6,344 nt of DNA from Cyanobacteriota bacterium (lineage in GTDB: Bacteria > Cyanobacteriota > Cyanobacteriia > PCC-6307 > Cyanobiaceae): contig JAPLIF010000126.1 in assembly GCA_026389255.1 (NCBI GenBank), forward strand, positions 1 through 6,344. The letters are read 5' to 3'. Below the pieces are notes generated by a model. The model was not told the DNA's origin and searched no databases. It saw only the letters and a program-made list of their open reading frames with translations. Positions within the stretch are counted from its first letter, which is position 1. The number at the start of each line of letters is the position of its first letter. Shown in pieces: positions 1 to 5,245 of this stretch. The position numbers and the translations under genes were made by a program.

Positions 1-151
1 GCCAGGCTCCAGATTCACCATCGTCAGGGGGGCTCACCGCCGGGCCGCTATGGACGACCATGTCACGGGCATTGGACGTGGGAATGGTGATATCAAAAAA
101 TCGGACCGCGGGAGTATCGCGAAACTTCTCATAGGGAATCATCTCGAACAT
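1..151 (-). CDS. Unidentified protein, N-terminal 50 residues only (gene runs off left edge)
   Basis: Reading the minus strand from an ATG at 151 gives an open frame of 50 codons to the window edge. It begins MFEMIPYEKFRDTPAVRFFD and continues with ITIPTSNARDMVVHSGPAVS, then acidic PPDDGESGAW. It looks like real protein: a soluble N-terminus with alternating beta-like stretches, no signal peptide and no low-complexity bias. Codon third positions are less GC-rich than in the plus-strand genes. A second in-frame ATG (140-142, residue 4) is an alternative start. No strong Shine-Dalgarno precedes either, which is common in cyanobacteria. The gene is transcribed away from the csgG-like gene at 404. 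The style of the segment resembles small conserved cyanobacterial proteins of possible cupin-like fold, but this is a weak impression and I assign no function. The C-terminal part lies outside the window. Confidence 0.72.
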   Translation of the reverse strand, partial: MFEMIPYEKFRDTPAVRFFDITIPTSNARDMVVHSGPAVSPPDDGESGAW

Positions 152-403
152 CGGCGCCGGTCGTGCTGGCGGGTGCTGTCGTCGTTCCCGGGTCTCCCAA
201 CGCTCAGATTCTGGGAGCGAAGGCAAAGTGCTTGTCATTCAAACCACCGGATCCAATCAATCCGTAGAAAAAGTCAGTGAACCCAGGGTAAGGCTGGCTT
301 TGGGTGCGGGACGCTACGGAAATCGTTTTTCCCCAGGCACTTTGGCCACTGGCGGCATCCCGGGTGCCCCTGCAAACTAAAGGGCCCTTCACCCTGTCGG
401 TCT
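152..403. other. Divergent intergenic region
   Basis: This 252-bp gap separates the minus-strand partial gene from the plus-strand csgG-like gene, so it should carry promoters for both directions. It is less GC-rich than the rest of the window, with short AT-rich patches near 225-285 and 318-332. I searched both strands for paired -35/-10 hexamers with 16-18 bp spacing and found none that is convincing. The only clear structure is a pair of overlapping inverted repeats at 194-219. Open frames that cross the gap look like chance translations. Confidence 0.6.
194..219. promoter_or_regulatory. Two overlapping, mutually exclusive inverted repeats
   Basis: CTCCCA at 194-199 is perfectly complementary to TGGGAG at 212-217, leaving a 12-nt loop. 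CGCTC at 201-205 is perfectly complementary to GAGCG at 215-219, leaving a 9-nt loop. The two stems share 215-217, so only one can form at a time. The element lies 43-68 nt upstream of the minus-strand ATG at 151, where it could be an operator or part of the 5' leader. No T-run follows, so it is not a standard intrinsic terminator. Function is unknown and chance is possible. Confidence 0.3.
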
Positions 404-1312
404 GTGCGGAACCTCCGTTTTCAAGGCGCGCCCAAGGGGCCCAGACGGCCGCGCCGGGGCCGTCCCGGCGGCCTGGGACTGGTCCTCGGCCTGGCCCTGG
501 CGGTGCCGGCCACCTGGATGCCGGCGTTCTGGGCCCCCGCCGCATGGGCCCAGGGCGGACGGGGCCTGCCGACCGTGTCGGTGCCCGATTTCAAGAACAG
601 CGTCAGCCAGCCCACCTGGTGGTGGCAGGGGCCGGTGGCCAACGATCTGGCCCATGCCCTGAGCAACGAACTTTCAGCCACCGGTGAACTGCAGGTGGTG
701 GAGCGCCACAACACCAAGGAGGTGCTGTCGGAGCAACAAATGGCCGAACTGGGCCTGGTGCGTAAGGACGGCAACGCGGCCCGCATGGGCCAGATGACAG
801 GAGCCCGATACATCGTGCTCGGCACCGTCACCTCCTACGACTCCAACGTCGAGGCGAAAAGCGCCGGCAATTCTTTCGGTCTGCTGGGGTTTGGCAAGAA
901 CCAACAGCAAGTCGAAACCAAGGACTACGTGGCCATCGATATCCGGGTCGTCGACAGCAGCAGCGGCGAAGTCGTGGGCTCCCGCACCGTGGAGGGGCGG
1001 GCCAGCAGTGGGGCCTCCGCCAAGGAAACCGGCTTCAGCCTGCTGCCCCTGGCCGGTGCCGCCCTGCTGATGGCCCCCAACATGGGCCGCACCGGCCAGG
1101 TGTTGACGGGGGCGGCCGGGACCCTCAACTTCGGGAACCGCAGCAGCGAGGCCCAACGCACGCCGGCCGCCAAGGCGCTGCGGGCCGCCCTCACCCAGGC
1201 CGCCGACTATGTCAGCTGTCTGCTAGCCCCAAGGGGCAACTGCATGGCCCGGTTCCAGGCCCAGGATCAGCTGCGGCGCGAACGGACCAAGGGCGTTCTG
1301 CAGCTGGAATGA
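404..1312 (+). CDS. CsgG-family secreted protein
   Basis: A 302-residue protein of the CsgG/HfaB family, whose best-known member forms the outer-membrane channel for curli secretion. A basic N-region (RRPRRGR, residues 14-20) is followed by a hydrophobic core at about 24-49 ending AWA|QG, a typical signal peptidase I site near residue 49/50. The CsgG domain follows: VPDFKN (60-65), a WWW triplet (72-74), LSNELSATG (86-94), VVERHNTKEVL (98-108), then ARYIVLGTVT (134-143) and DIRVVDSSSGEVV. There is no lipobox cysteine, unlike E. coli CsgG, so lipid anchoring is not expected. The C-terminal end carries a CX7C pair (C272, C280) that could form a disulfide. The start is a GTG with no strong Shine-Dalgarno, but no later start retains the signal peptide. 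No curli subunit genes are visible nearby. The family assignment is firm; the role as a channel is not established here. Confidence 0.85.
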   Translation: MRNLRFQGAPKGPRRPRRGRPGGLGLVLGLALAVPATWMPAFWAPAAWAQGGRGLPTVSVPDFKNSVSQPTWWWQGPVANDLAHALSNELSATGELQVVERHNTKEVLSEQQMAELGLVRKDGNAARMGQMTGARYIVLGTVTSYDSNVEAKSAGNSFGLLGFGKNQQQVETKDYVAIDIRVVDSSSGEVVGSRTVEGRASSGASAKETGFSLLPLAGAALLMAPNMGRTGQVLTGAAGTLNFGNRSSEAQRTPAAKALRAALTQAADYVSCLLAPRGNCMARFQAQDQLRRERTKGVLQLE

Positions 1313-1318
1313 GCCAGC
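1303..1318 (+). other. Hairpin with the csgG-like stop codon in its loop
   Basis: GCTGG at 1303-1307 pairs with CCAGC at 1314-1318 across a 6-nt loop (AATGAG) that contains the TGA at 1310-1312. No T-run follows, so it is not a classical terminator. The next two genes have similar structures at their stops. Confidence 0.3.
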
Positions 1319-1358
1319 CCAAAATCTCCAGCTCGGTCTGGTTGTATCGCACGAGCCC

Positions 1359-2693
1359 GTGATCGCCCCAGTGCGGCCATGCCGCTGGTCCCTGCCAGGC
1401 GCCCCCTGGGCCAGGGCCCTGTTGCTCGGGGGACCTTTGCTGCTGCCATTCCTCCTGAGCGGCTTGCCACCGTTACCCCAGGATCGCTTTGATTCCCAGC
1501 CGATCCTGCATCGCGCCGAACGGCGTACCGCCCAGGGGGTGACCGTGGATCTGGCGGCCCTCAGCGCCGCCGAGGCGAATGGGCTGGTGGGGTTTGACAT
1601 CACCAAAGCCGGCATTCAGCCGGTGTGGGTCAGGGTGCGCAATCGCGAAGCAGTGCGGTACTACATCCCCCCCATCACCATCGATGACGACTACTTCTCC
1701 CCCCACGAGGTGGCCTGGAAAGGTCACCGCTGGTTCGACCCCGCCGGCAACCTCCGCCTCGACCAGCGGCTTCGGGGCCTGGATCTGCCTGAGGCGGTGG
1801 AACCAGGGGGCATGGTGAGCGGCTACGTCTTCACGAACCGCGACGAAGGGCTCAAATACGCCAACGTTGAGTTAGTGGCTCCCGGGCAGCGCAAGGTCCG
1901 CCGCTTTCCCTTTCTGGCCAAGGTGCCGGGGCTGCGCACCGATTTCCAACGGGTCAACTGGGGGCACCTCTCGGCCCCCGCTCGCCAGCAGGATCTTCAG
2001 GAGGCAGCCTTCCGGCGCTGGCTCGCAACCCTGCCCTGTTGCACCCTCGGCGGCGACCGCCGCACCCCCGCCGATCCCCTCAACATCGTCTTGATCGGCT
2101 CCGCCGACACGGTGTTGCCGCCCCTGGCCCGGCGCGACTGGCATGTCACCCAAACCCTGTCGGTCACCTCCGCCTGGCGCACGCTGGTGTCGTCCCTGCT
2201 GGGCCGGCCCTATCGCTACTCGCCGGTGTCCTCGCTTTACCTGTTTGGGCGGCCCCAGGACATTGCCCTTCAGAAAGCGCGGGGCAACGTCAACCAGCGC
2301 AACCACATGCGGCTCTGGTTGGCCCCTGTGACCCTGCGGGGCCAGCCCGTATGGGTGGGACAAATCAGCCGTGACATCGGCGTGCGGCTGACCACACGGA
2401 CCCTGACCACCCACAAAATTGATGCCGAGGTGGATGAAACCCGTTGGTATCTGATGCAGGATTTGTTCTTTTCAGAAAGCCTGCACAGCTTCAATTTTGT
2501 GCCGGGGGTGGGCGTCTCCTCCTGGGAGCATCCCCGCACCAACTTCACCGGCGACCCCTATGTCACCGATGGATTGCGGGCGGTGCTGTGGCTTTCCAGC
2601 GCACCGGTGAGCTATCACCGGGTCGTGACCCGCTGGCCCAGGCCCGAATCCGACCAGCCGTTGCCCGATCCCCGCCGCACCCCAAGGCCCTGA
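1359..2693 (+). CDS. LssY C-terminal domain protein with N-terminal hydrophobic segment
   Basis: A 444-residue protein whose second half matches the LssY C-terminal domain (the family named after Legionella LssY; biochemical function unknown). Family-like stretches are DPLNIVLIGS (from D239), QKARGNVNQRNHMRLW (305-320), W332-VGQISRDIGV, and THKIDAEVDETRWYL (from T351). The conserved His and Asp residues (H352, D355, D359) suggest a catalytic or metal-binding site, but that is inference. Residues 19-36 form one hydrophobic stretch ending before LPPLPQDR, which could be a signal peptide or a single membrane anchor. The bulk would then be periplasmic or lumenal. The first half (about 45-225) is unassigned; it includes a CC pair at 227-228. 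The start is a GTG 46 nt after the csgG-like gene; GTG at 1371 is an alternative. Many LssY_C proteins are fused to membrane phosphatase or DedA-like domains, but none is seen here. Confidence 0.8.
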   Translation: MIAPVRPCRWSLPGAPWARALLLGGPLLLPFLLSGLPPLPQDRFDSQPILHRAERRTAQGVTVDLAALSAAEANGLVGFDITKAGIQPVWVRVRNREAVRYYIPPITIDDDYFSPHEVAWKGHRWFDPAGNLRLDQRLRGLDLPEAVEPGGMVSGYVFTNRDEGLKYANVELVAPGQRKVRRFPFLAKVPGLRTDFQRVNWGHLSAPARQQDLQEAAFRRWLATLPCCTLGGDRRTPADPLNIVLIGSADTVLPPLARRDWHVTQTLSVTSAWRTLVSSLLGRPYRYSPVSSLYLFGRPQDIALQKARGNVNQRNHMRLWLAPVTLRGQPVWVGQISRDIGVRLTTRTLTTHKIDAEVDETRWYLMQDLFFSESLHSFNFVPGVGVSSWEHPRTNFTGDPYVTDGLRAVLWLSSAPVSYHRVVTRWPRPESDQPLPDPRRTPRP

Positions 2694-2700
2694 TCGGGCC
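2686..2700 (+). other. Hairpin with the LssY_C gene stop codon in its loop
   Basis: GGCCC at 2686-2690 pairs perfectly with GGGCC at 2696-2700 around the loop TGATC, whose first three bases are the stop codon. The same loop and a variant of the same stem recur at the end of the DUF3616 gene (3945-3959). No T-run follows. Confidence 0.35.
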
Positions 2701-2726
2701 CCCGTTACGAGGATGCTGAGGGCCGT

Positions 2727-2739
2727 GAGGGGAGCCATT
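2727..2739 (+). promoter_or_regulatory. Strong Shine-Dalgarno before a GTG at 2740
   Basis: GAGGGGAG at 2727-2734 sits 5 nt before GTG at 2740, the best ribosome-binding site in the window. The frame it opens reads MTRRPATAMPPRLAG and is one base out of phase with the DUF3616 frame downstream. No such site precedes the DUF3616 start at 2855. This suggests that translation of the DUF3616 protein is meant to begin here and that a one-base shift lies between. Confidence 0.45.
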
Positions 2740-2854
2740 GTGACCCGACGCCCTGCCACCGCCATGCCACCTCGCCTTGCCGGTTCTTTGACCCTGGGGG
2801 CCGCCCCAGCCCCCCCAGGGCCGCCGCAGAGTCGGCCAGGCCAGCTGGGCCGCC
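2740..2854 (+). other. Probable out-of-frame N-terminal part of the DUF3616 gene
   Basis: From GTG 2740 the frame encodes MTRRPATAMPPRLAGSLTLG and then proline/alanine-rich residues. Dropping one base in the C7 run at 2810-2816 joins this to QGRRRVGQASWAAVVTALTL and the rest of the DUF3616 protein. The joined product would have a basic region, a hydrophobic core and an AEA-type cleavage site in the right order. The alternative is that this segment is untranslated leader and the real start is GTG 2855. Confidence 0.4.
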
Positions 2855-3952
2855 GTGGTGACGGCGCTGACGCTGCTGGGCTTCGGCCCCCTCACCGCAG
2901 TGGGACGGGCGGCGGAGGCCCCGGTCCCCCCGCCGCAAAGCAAGGCAACCGCCGCCGGCCCAGCGACTCTGGTGAGCCACAACGGCCTTTGCAATGCCTC
3001 TGCGGGCCTGCGCTTCGGGGAGGGGATGTTCGTGGTTGCGGACGACGAAGATGCGGCGCCCACCCTGCTGCACCTCTACAAAGCGGGCCAGGACGGGCCA
3101 GAGCTGGCGGTGGGTCGCCTTCCGGTGGAGGCGGTGGCCCAGGTGGCTGACGGCTCCCTGGAAATGGACCTGGAGGGGGCGGCCCGCCTGGGCCCGCTCA
3201 TCTACTGGATCGGGTCGCATAGCGCCGGCGAGGGCCAGGGCCAAGGCGCCCAAGGAGATCCCAGGCCCAATCGCCAGCGCCTGTTCGCCACCCGGCTGGG
3301 CCTCGAAAGTGGGGAGCAGGGCAAAGGCGTGGCGGTGACCGTGGAACCGGTGGGCCGTCCCTACCAAACCCTCCTGGCCGATCTGGCGGCCGATCCCCGC
3401 TACGGGATCTTTGGCCTGGAACAGGCCGCCAAGCGACCGGGCAAAGCCAAGGATGGACTCAACATCGAGGGGCTGGCCGCTACCCCCACCGGCACGTTGT
3501 TGATCGGCTTCCGCAATCCCCTGCCCCAGGGCAAGGCCCTAGTGGTGCCCCTCACTAATCCCGGTGCGGTGCTGGCCGGCGAAACGGCTCGCTTTGGCGA
3601 CCCGGTGTTGTTGGAGCTGGGCGGGCTGGGCATCCGCAGCCTGGAAATGGTGAACGGCTCCCTGTTGATCGTGGCGGGCCCCAGCGGGCCGGGAAACCCC
3701 AAGGACGGCCCCGCCATCCCCTCATCCCTATATCGCTGGAATGGCCAGTTCGACAGCGCCCCCGAACGGCTGCGGCTGTTCGGGTCCGATCTCGGCACGC
3801 CGCTGTTCAATCCGGAGGCACTGTTTGTGGAGGGGGACAGCCTGGTACTGCTCAGTGACGACGGCAAGGTGCCGATCGAAGGCCAGCGCTGTCAGAACCT
3901 GCCCCGGGCCCAGCAGCGGTTCCGGGAGCTGCGCATCACGCCAGTGCCCTGA
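2855..3952 (+). CDS. DUF3616 secreted protein (N-terminus probably frameshifted)
   Basis: A 365-residue frame matching the DUF3616 family of unknown function. Family-like blocks: MFVVADDED (early N-terminal half), DLEGAA at 105-110 followed by YWIGSHS (117-123), GLNIEGL (201-207) with TGTLLIGFRNPL after it, and NPEALFVEGDSLVLLSDDG from N319. The repeated short strands with acidic turns suggest a beta-propeller-like fold, which is inference. The annotated GTG starts inside a hydrophobic stretch (VTALTLLGFGPLTAV) that ends GRAAEA, a likely signal peptidase site. The frame is open back to a TGA at 2789 and encodes RRR and WAA just upstream, which would complete a normal signal peptide but has no usable start codon. 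A GTG with a good Shine-Dalgarno at 2740 lies one frame over. A one-base excess in the G5 run (2796-2800) or C7 run (2810-2816) would explain this. The body of the gene is intact and probably exported. Confidence 0.8.
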   Translation: MVTALTLLGFGPLTAVGRAAEAPVPPPQSKATAAGPATLVSHNGLCNASAGLRFGEGMFVVADDEDAAPTLLHLYKAGQDGPELAVGRLPVEAVAQVADGSLEMDLEGAARLGPLIYWIGSHSAGEGQGQGAQGDPRPNRQRLFATRLGLESGEQGKGVAVTVEPVGRPYQTLLADLAADPRYGIFGLEQAAKRPGKAKDGLNIEGLAATPTGTLLIGFRNPLPQGKALVVPLTNPGAVLAGETARFGDPVLLELGGLGIRSLEMVNGSLLIVAGPSGPGNPKDGPAIPSSLYRWNGQFDSAPERLRLFGSDLGTPLFNPEALFVEGDSLVLLSDDGKVPIEGQRCQNLPRAQQRFRELRITPVP

Positions 3953-3959
3953 TCGGGCA
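3945..3959 (+). other. Hairpin with the DUF3616 stop codon in its loop
   Basis: TGCCC at 3945-3949 pairs perfectly with GGGCA at 3955-3959 around the loop TGATC containing the TGA stop. Compared with the copy at 2686-2700, the outer base pair is T-A here and G-C there, a compensatory difference that keeps the stem. No T-run follows. Confidence 0.35.
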
Positions 3960-4011
3960 GTCCTGACTCCTGGACAACTGAGGTCTGATTGCCGCAGAGC
4001 AGGATGGGGGG

Positions 4012-4575
4012 ATGGTGTATTCCGCCTTGATGGTCCCCGGCATCCCTGACTTGCCCTTTTGCCGCCCCTGGTTCCGCCCCATCCAGCGGGCCCGCTGGCG
4101 GGCTGGATGGGTTCTGTTGGTGCTGGCGGCAGCGGCGGCGCCCGCGGGGATGGCAGGGCCGGTGAAGGCGCCCCCACCCCTCCCTGGACCGGTGGGTTCC
4201 CTGGTGGTGGACCTTGCCAAGCAGCGCATCACCGCCTTTGACAGGAACCACCACATGCTTTATCGCCAACTGGTGTCCACCGGTCTGCCGGCCAGTCCCA
4301 CCCCCAAGGGCGATTTCTACGTGGATGTGAAGTACGAAACGACCCACATGACCGGCCGTGATTACCACATCCCAGTGGTCGAAAACGTGATGTGTCTTGG
4401 GGGGGGTGGGCTACCGCGGGATTCGATCTGTCTGCATCCAGCCCCCTGGCAGGAAGCCGCAGGCCAGGCCTTTGGCGTGCGGCGCAGCCACGGCTGCATC
4501 CGCACCTCCAGCGCCACCGCCCGTTGGCTGTTCGGCCACACGGACGTGGGCACCGCCGTGACCATCCAGAACTGA
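4012..4575 (+). CDS. L,D-transpeptidase, YkuD family, exported
   Basis: A 187-residue enzyme of the YkuD family, which forms 3-3 cross-links in peptidoglycan or attaches proteins to it in the periplasm, using a catalytic cysteine. The signature is complete: H142 in the ICLHPAPW block, then SHGCIRTSS with H160, catalytic C162 and R164. The domain spans about 62-186, starting SLVVDLAKQRITAF, with the usual TPKGDFYV segment at 97-104. A basic stretch (RPIQRARWRAGW, 22-33) and hydrophobic core (34-48) make a signal peptide or anchor. No LysM or other wall-binding domain is present, so this is a minimal form. The N-region is long, and ATG 4030 (residue 7) is an alternative start. ATG 4012 has AGGA at 4001-4004 with 7-nt spacing. 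A G8 run at 4399-4406 encodes a glycine-rich loop before H142. It begins 59 bp after the DUF3616 gene. Confidence 0.9.
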   Translation: MVYSALMVPGIPDLPFCRPWFRPIQRARWRAGWVLLVLAAAAAPAGMAGPVKAPPPLPGPVGSLVVDLAKQRITAFDRNHHMLYRQLVSTGLPASPTPKGDFYVDVKYETTHMTGRDYHIPVVENVMCLGGGGLPRDSICLHPAPWQEAAGQAFGVRRSHGCIRTSSATARWLFGHTDVGTAVTIQN

Positions 4576-4658
4576 CGGGCTGCCCAGGAATGGCCAGGGG
4601 CGAGCCCACCCCAGACCCCCTTCAAGCTGCCAGACTCCCCAAAGCCTCTGTCGCTCCG

Positions 4659-5114
4659 ATGCCCCTGCTCCTCACCGGCCGCGGCTTTCGCCAGACCCTG
4701 GAGCAGGCCGGTGCCCTGGCCCTCTACGCGCCGCTAGAGGGGGGCGCCGAAACCCGGCTGCTGCGACGCCTGAGGGCGGCGGGGTACCACGCCCACCTCT
4801 GTTCGGCCCGGGGCCTGGGCGATCCGGAGGCGTTCCTGTTTGCGCTGCATGGGGTCCGCCCCCCCCACCTGGGTCACCAGAGCATCGGTCGCGGTGCCGC
4901 CGTGGGCACGGTCGAGCGGGTGATGCCACAACTCGGTGCCGCCCTGGAGGGCACAGGCCCGATCCTGCTGTGGCTGCTGGAGGGCAAAGTGCTATCCACC
5001 GCCGAACTGGCTTCGCTGCTGGCCCTCACCCGCCGCGAACCCCGCCTCAAAATTGTGGTGGAGATGGGGGGCTCCCGCGCCCTGCGTTGGCGCCCCCTGG
5101 CCGAGCTGCTCTGA
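4659..5114 (+). CDS. ndhN: NAD(P)H-quinone oxidoreductase subunit N
   Basis: A 151-residue protein recognised as NdhN, a peripheral stromal/cytoplasmic-side subunit of the cyanobacterial NDH-1 complex in the thylakoid membrane, which drives respiratory and cyclic electron flow. Length is normal for the family. Diagnostic stretches are MPLLLTGRGFR at the start, APLEGGAETRLLRRL (24-38), SARGLGDPE (49-57), GVRPPHLGHQSIGRGAAVG (65-83), LWLLEGKVLS, and the near-terminal VVEMGGSRALRWRPL. There is no signal peptide. ATG 4659 is chosen because the family starts with M-x-LLL-T; the frame is open further upstream and ATG 4590 would add 23 residues of unlike composition. No clear Shine-Dalgarno precedes 4659. 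The gene lies 83 bp after the L,D-transpeptidase gene on the same strand; other ndh genes are not in the window. Confidence 0.95.
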   Translation: MPLLLTGRGFRQTLEQAGALALYAPLEGGAETRLLRRLRAAGYHAHLCSARGLGDPEAFLFALHGVRPPHLGHQSIGRGAAVGTVERVMPQLGAALEGTGPILLWLLEGKVLSTAELASLLALTRREPRLKIVVEMGGSRALRWRPLAELL

Positions 5115-5156
5115 ACAAAGCCCTCTGGGGCTGCCCCCTGAACGCAAGCCCTCTGG
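5111..5156 (+). repeat. Imperfect tandem duplication at the ndhN stop
   Basis: CTGAAC at 5111-5116 followed by AAGCCCTCTGG at 5118-5128 is repeated as CTGAAC at 5138-5143 followed by AAGCCCTCTGG at 5146-5156. The unit is 27 bp with a one-base difference in internal spacing. The first copy contains the ndhN TGA (5112-5114), so the last bases of the gene were duplicated into the spacer. Confidence 0.55.
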
Positions 5157-5169
5157 CGGCTATCCGCCA
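5154..5169 (+). terminator. Candidate hairpin terminator after ndhN
   Basis: TGGCGG at 5154-5159 pairs perfectly with CCGCCA at 5164-5169 around the 4-nt loop CTAT. A weaker hairpin precedes it in the first repeat copy (AGCCC 5119-5123 with GGGCT 5128-5132, loop TCTG). It lies 40 bp past the ndhN stop, a reasonable place for termination, but no T-run follows, so it may instead stabilise the mRNA 3' end. Confidence 0.4.
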
Positions 5170-5245
5170 TCGGGGTCAGGCGGTCGGCCTTGGGGAGCAG
5201 GTTTAGAACAATTTCAGCGCAACCATCCCATCGGATCCTGTCGCC
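5170..5245 (+). other. Spacer before the Ycf45-type gene
   Basis: This stretch holds the only AT-rich patch between 4600 and 6344 (about 5200-5215, with TTTAGAACAAT). It could include a -10 region for the downstream gene, but no matching -35 hexamer stands at the right distance, so I do not call a promoter. A TAG at 5204 closes the downstream reading frame on its 5' side. Confidence 0.3.

Noticed and set aside
50..280. Plus-strand open frame of 76 codons at the left end
   Set aside because: It overlaps the minus-strand gene, has a basic low-information composition and resembles no family; it looks like an antisense shadow plus intergenic sequence.
204..545. Minus-strand frame ending in a peptide with DFFYGLIGSGGLNDKHFAF
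   Set aside because: The ending looks protein-like, but most of the frame is antisense to the csgG-like gene and Pro/Gly/Arg-rich. I cannot exclude a gene remnant at about 204-293, but nothing supports it.
2713..3150. Plus-strand frame of 145 codons starting at ATG 2713
   Set aside because: Beyond about 2830 it is an out-of-frame shadow of the DUF3616 gene. Only its first part (from GTG 2740) may be genuine, and that is reported separately.
4392..4658. Upstream extension of the ndhN frame
   Set aside because: The frame is open but overlaps the L,D-transpeptidase gene, and the added residues do not resemble NdhN, which starts at MPLLLTG.
4399..4866. Homopolymer runs as evidence of a phase-variation system
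   Set aside because: Runs of seven to eight G or C occur in several genes, including ndhN, and are expected at this base composition; there is no shared tract or regulator.
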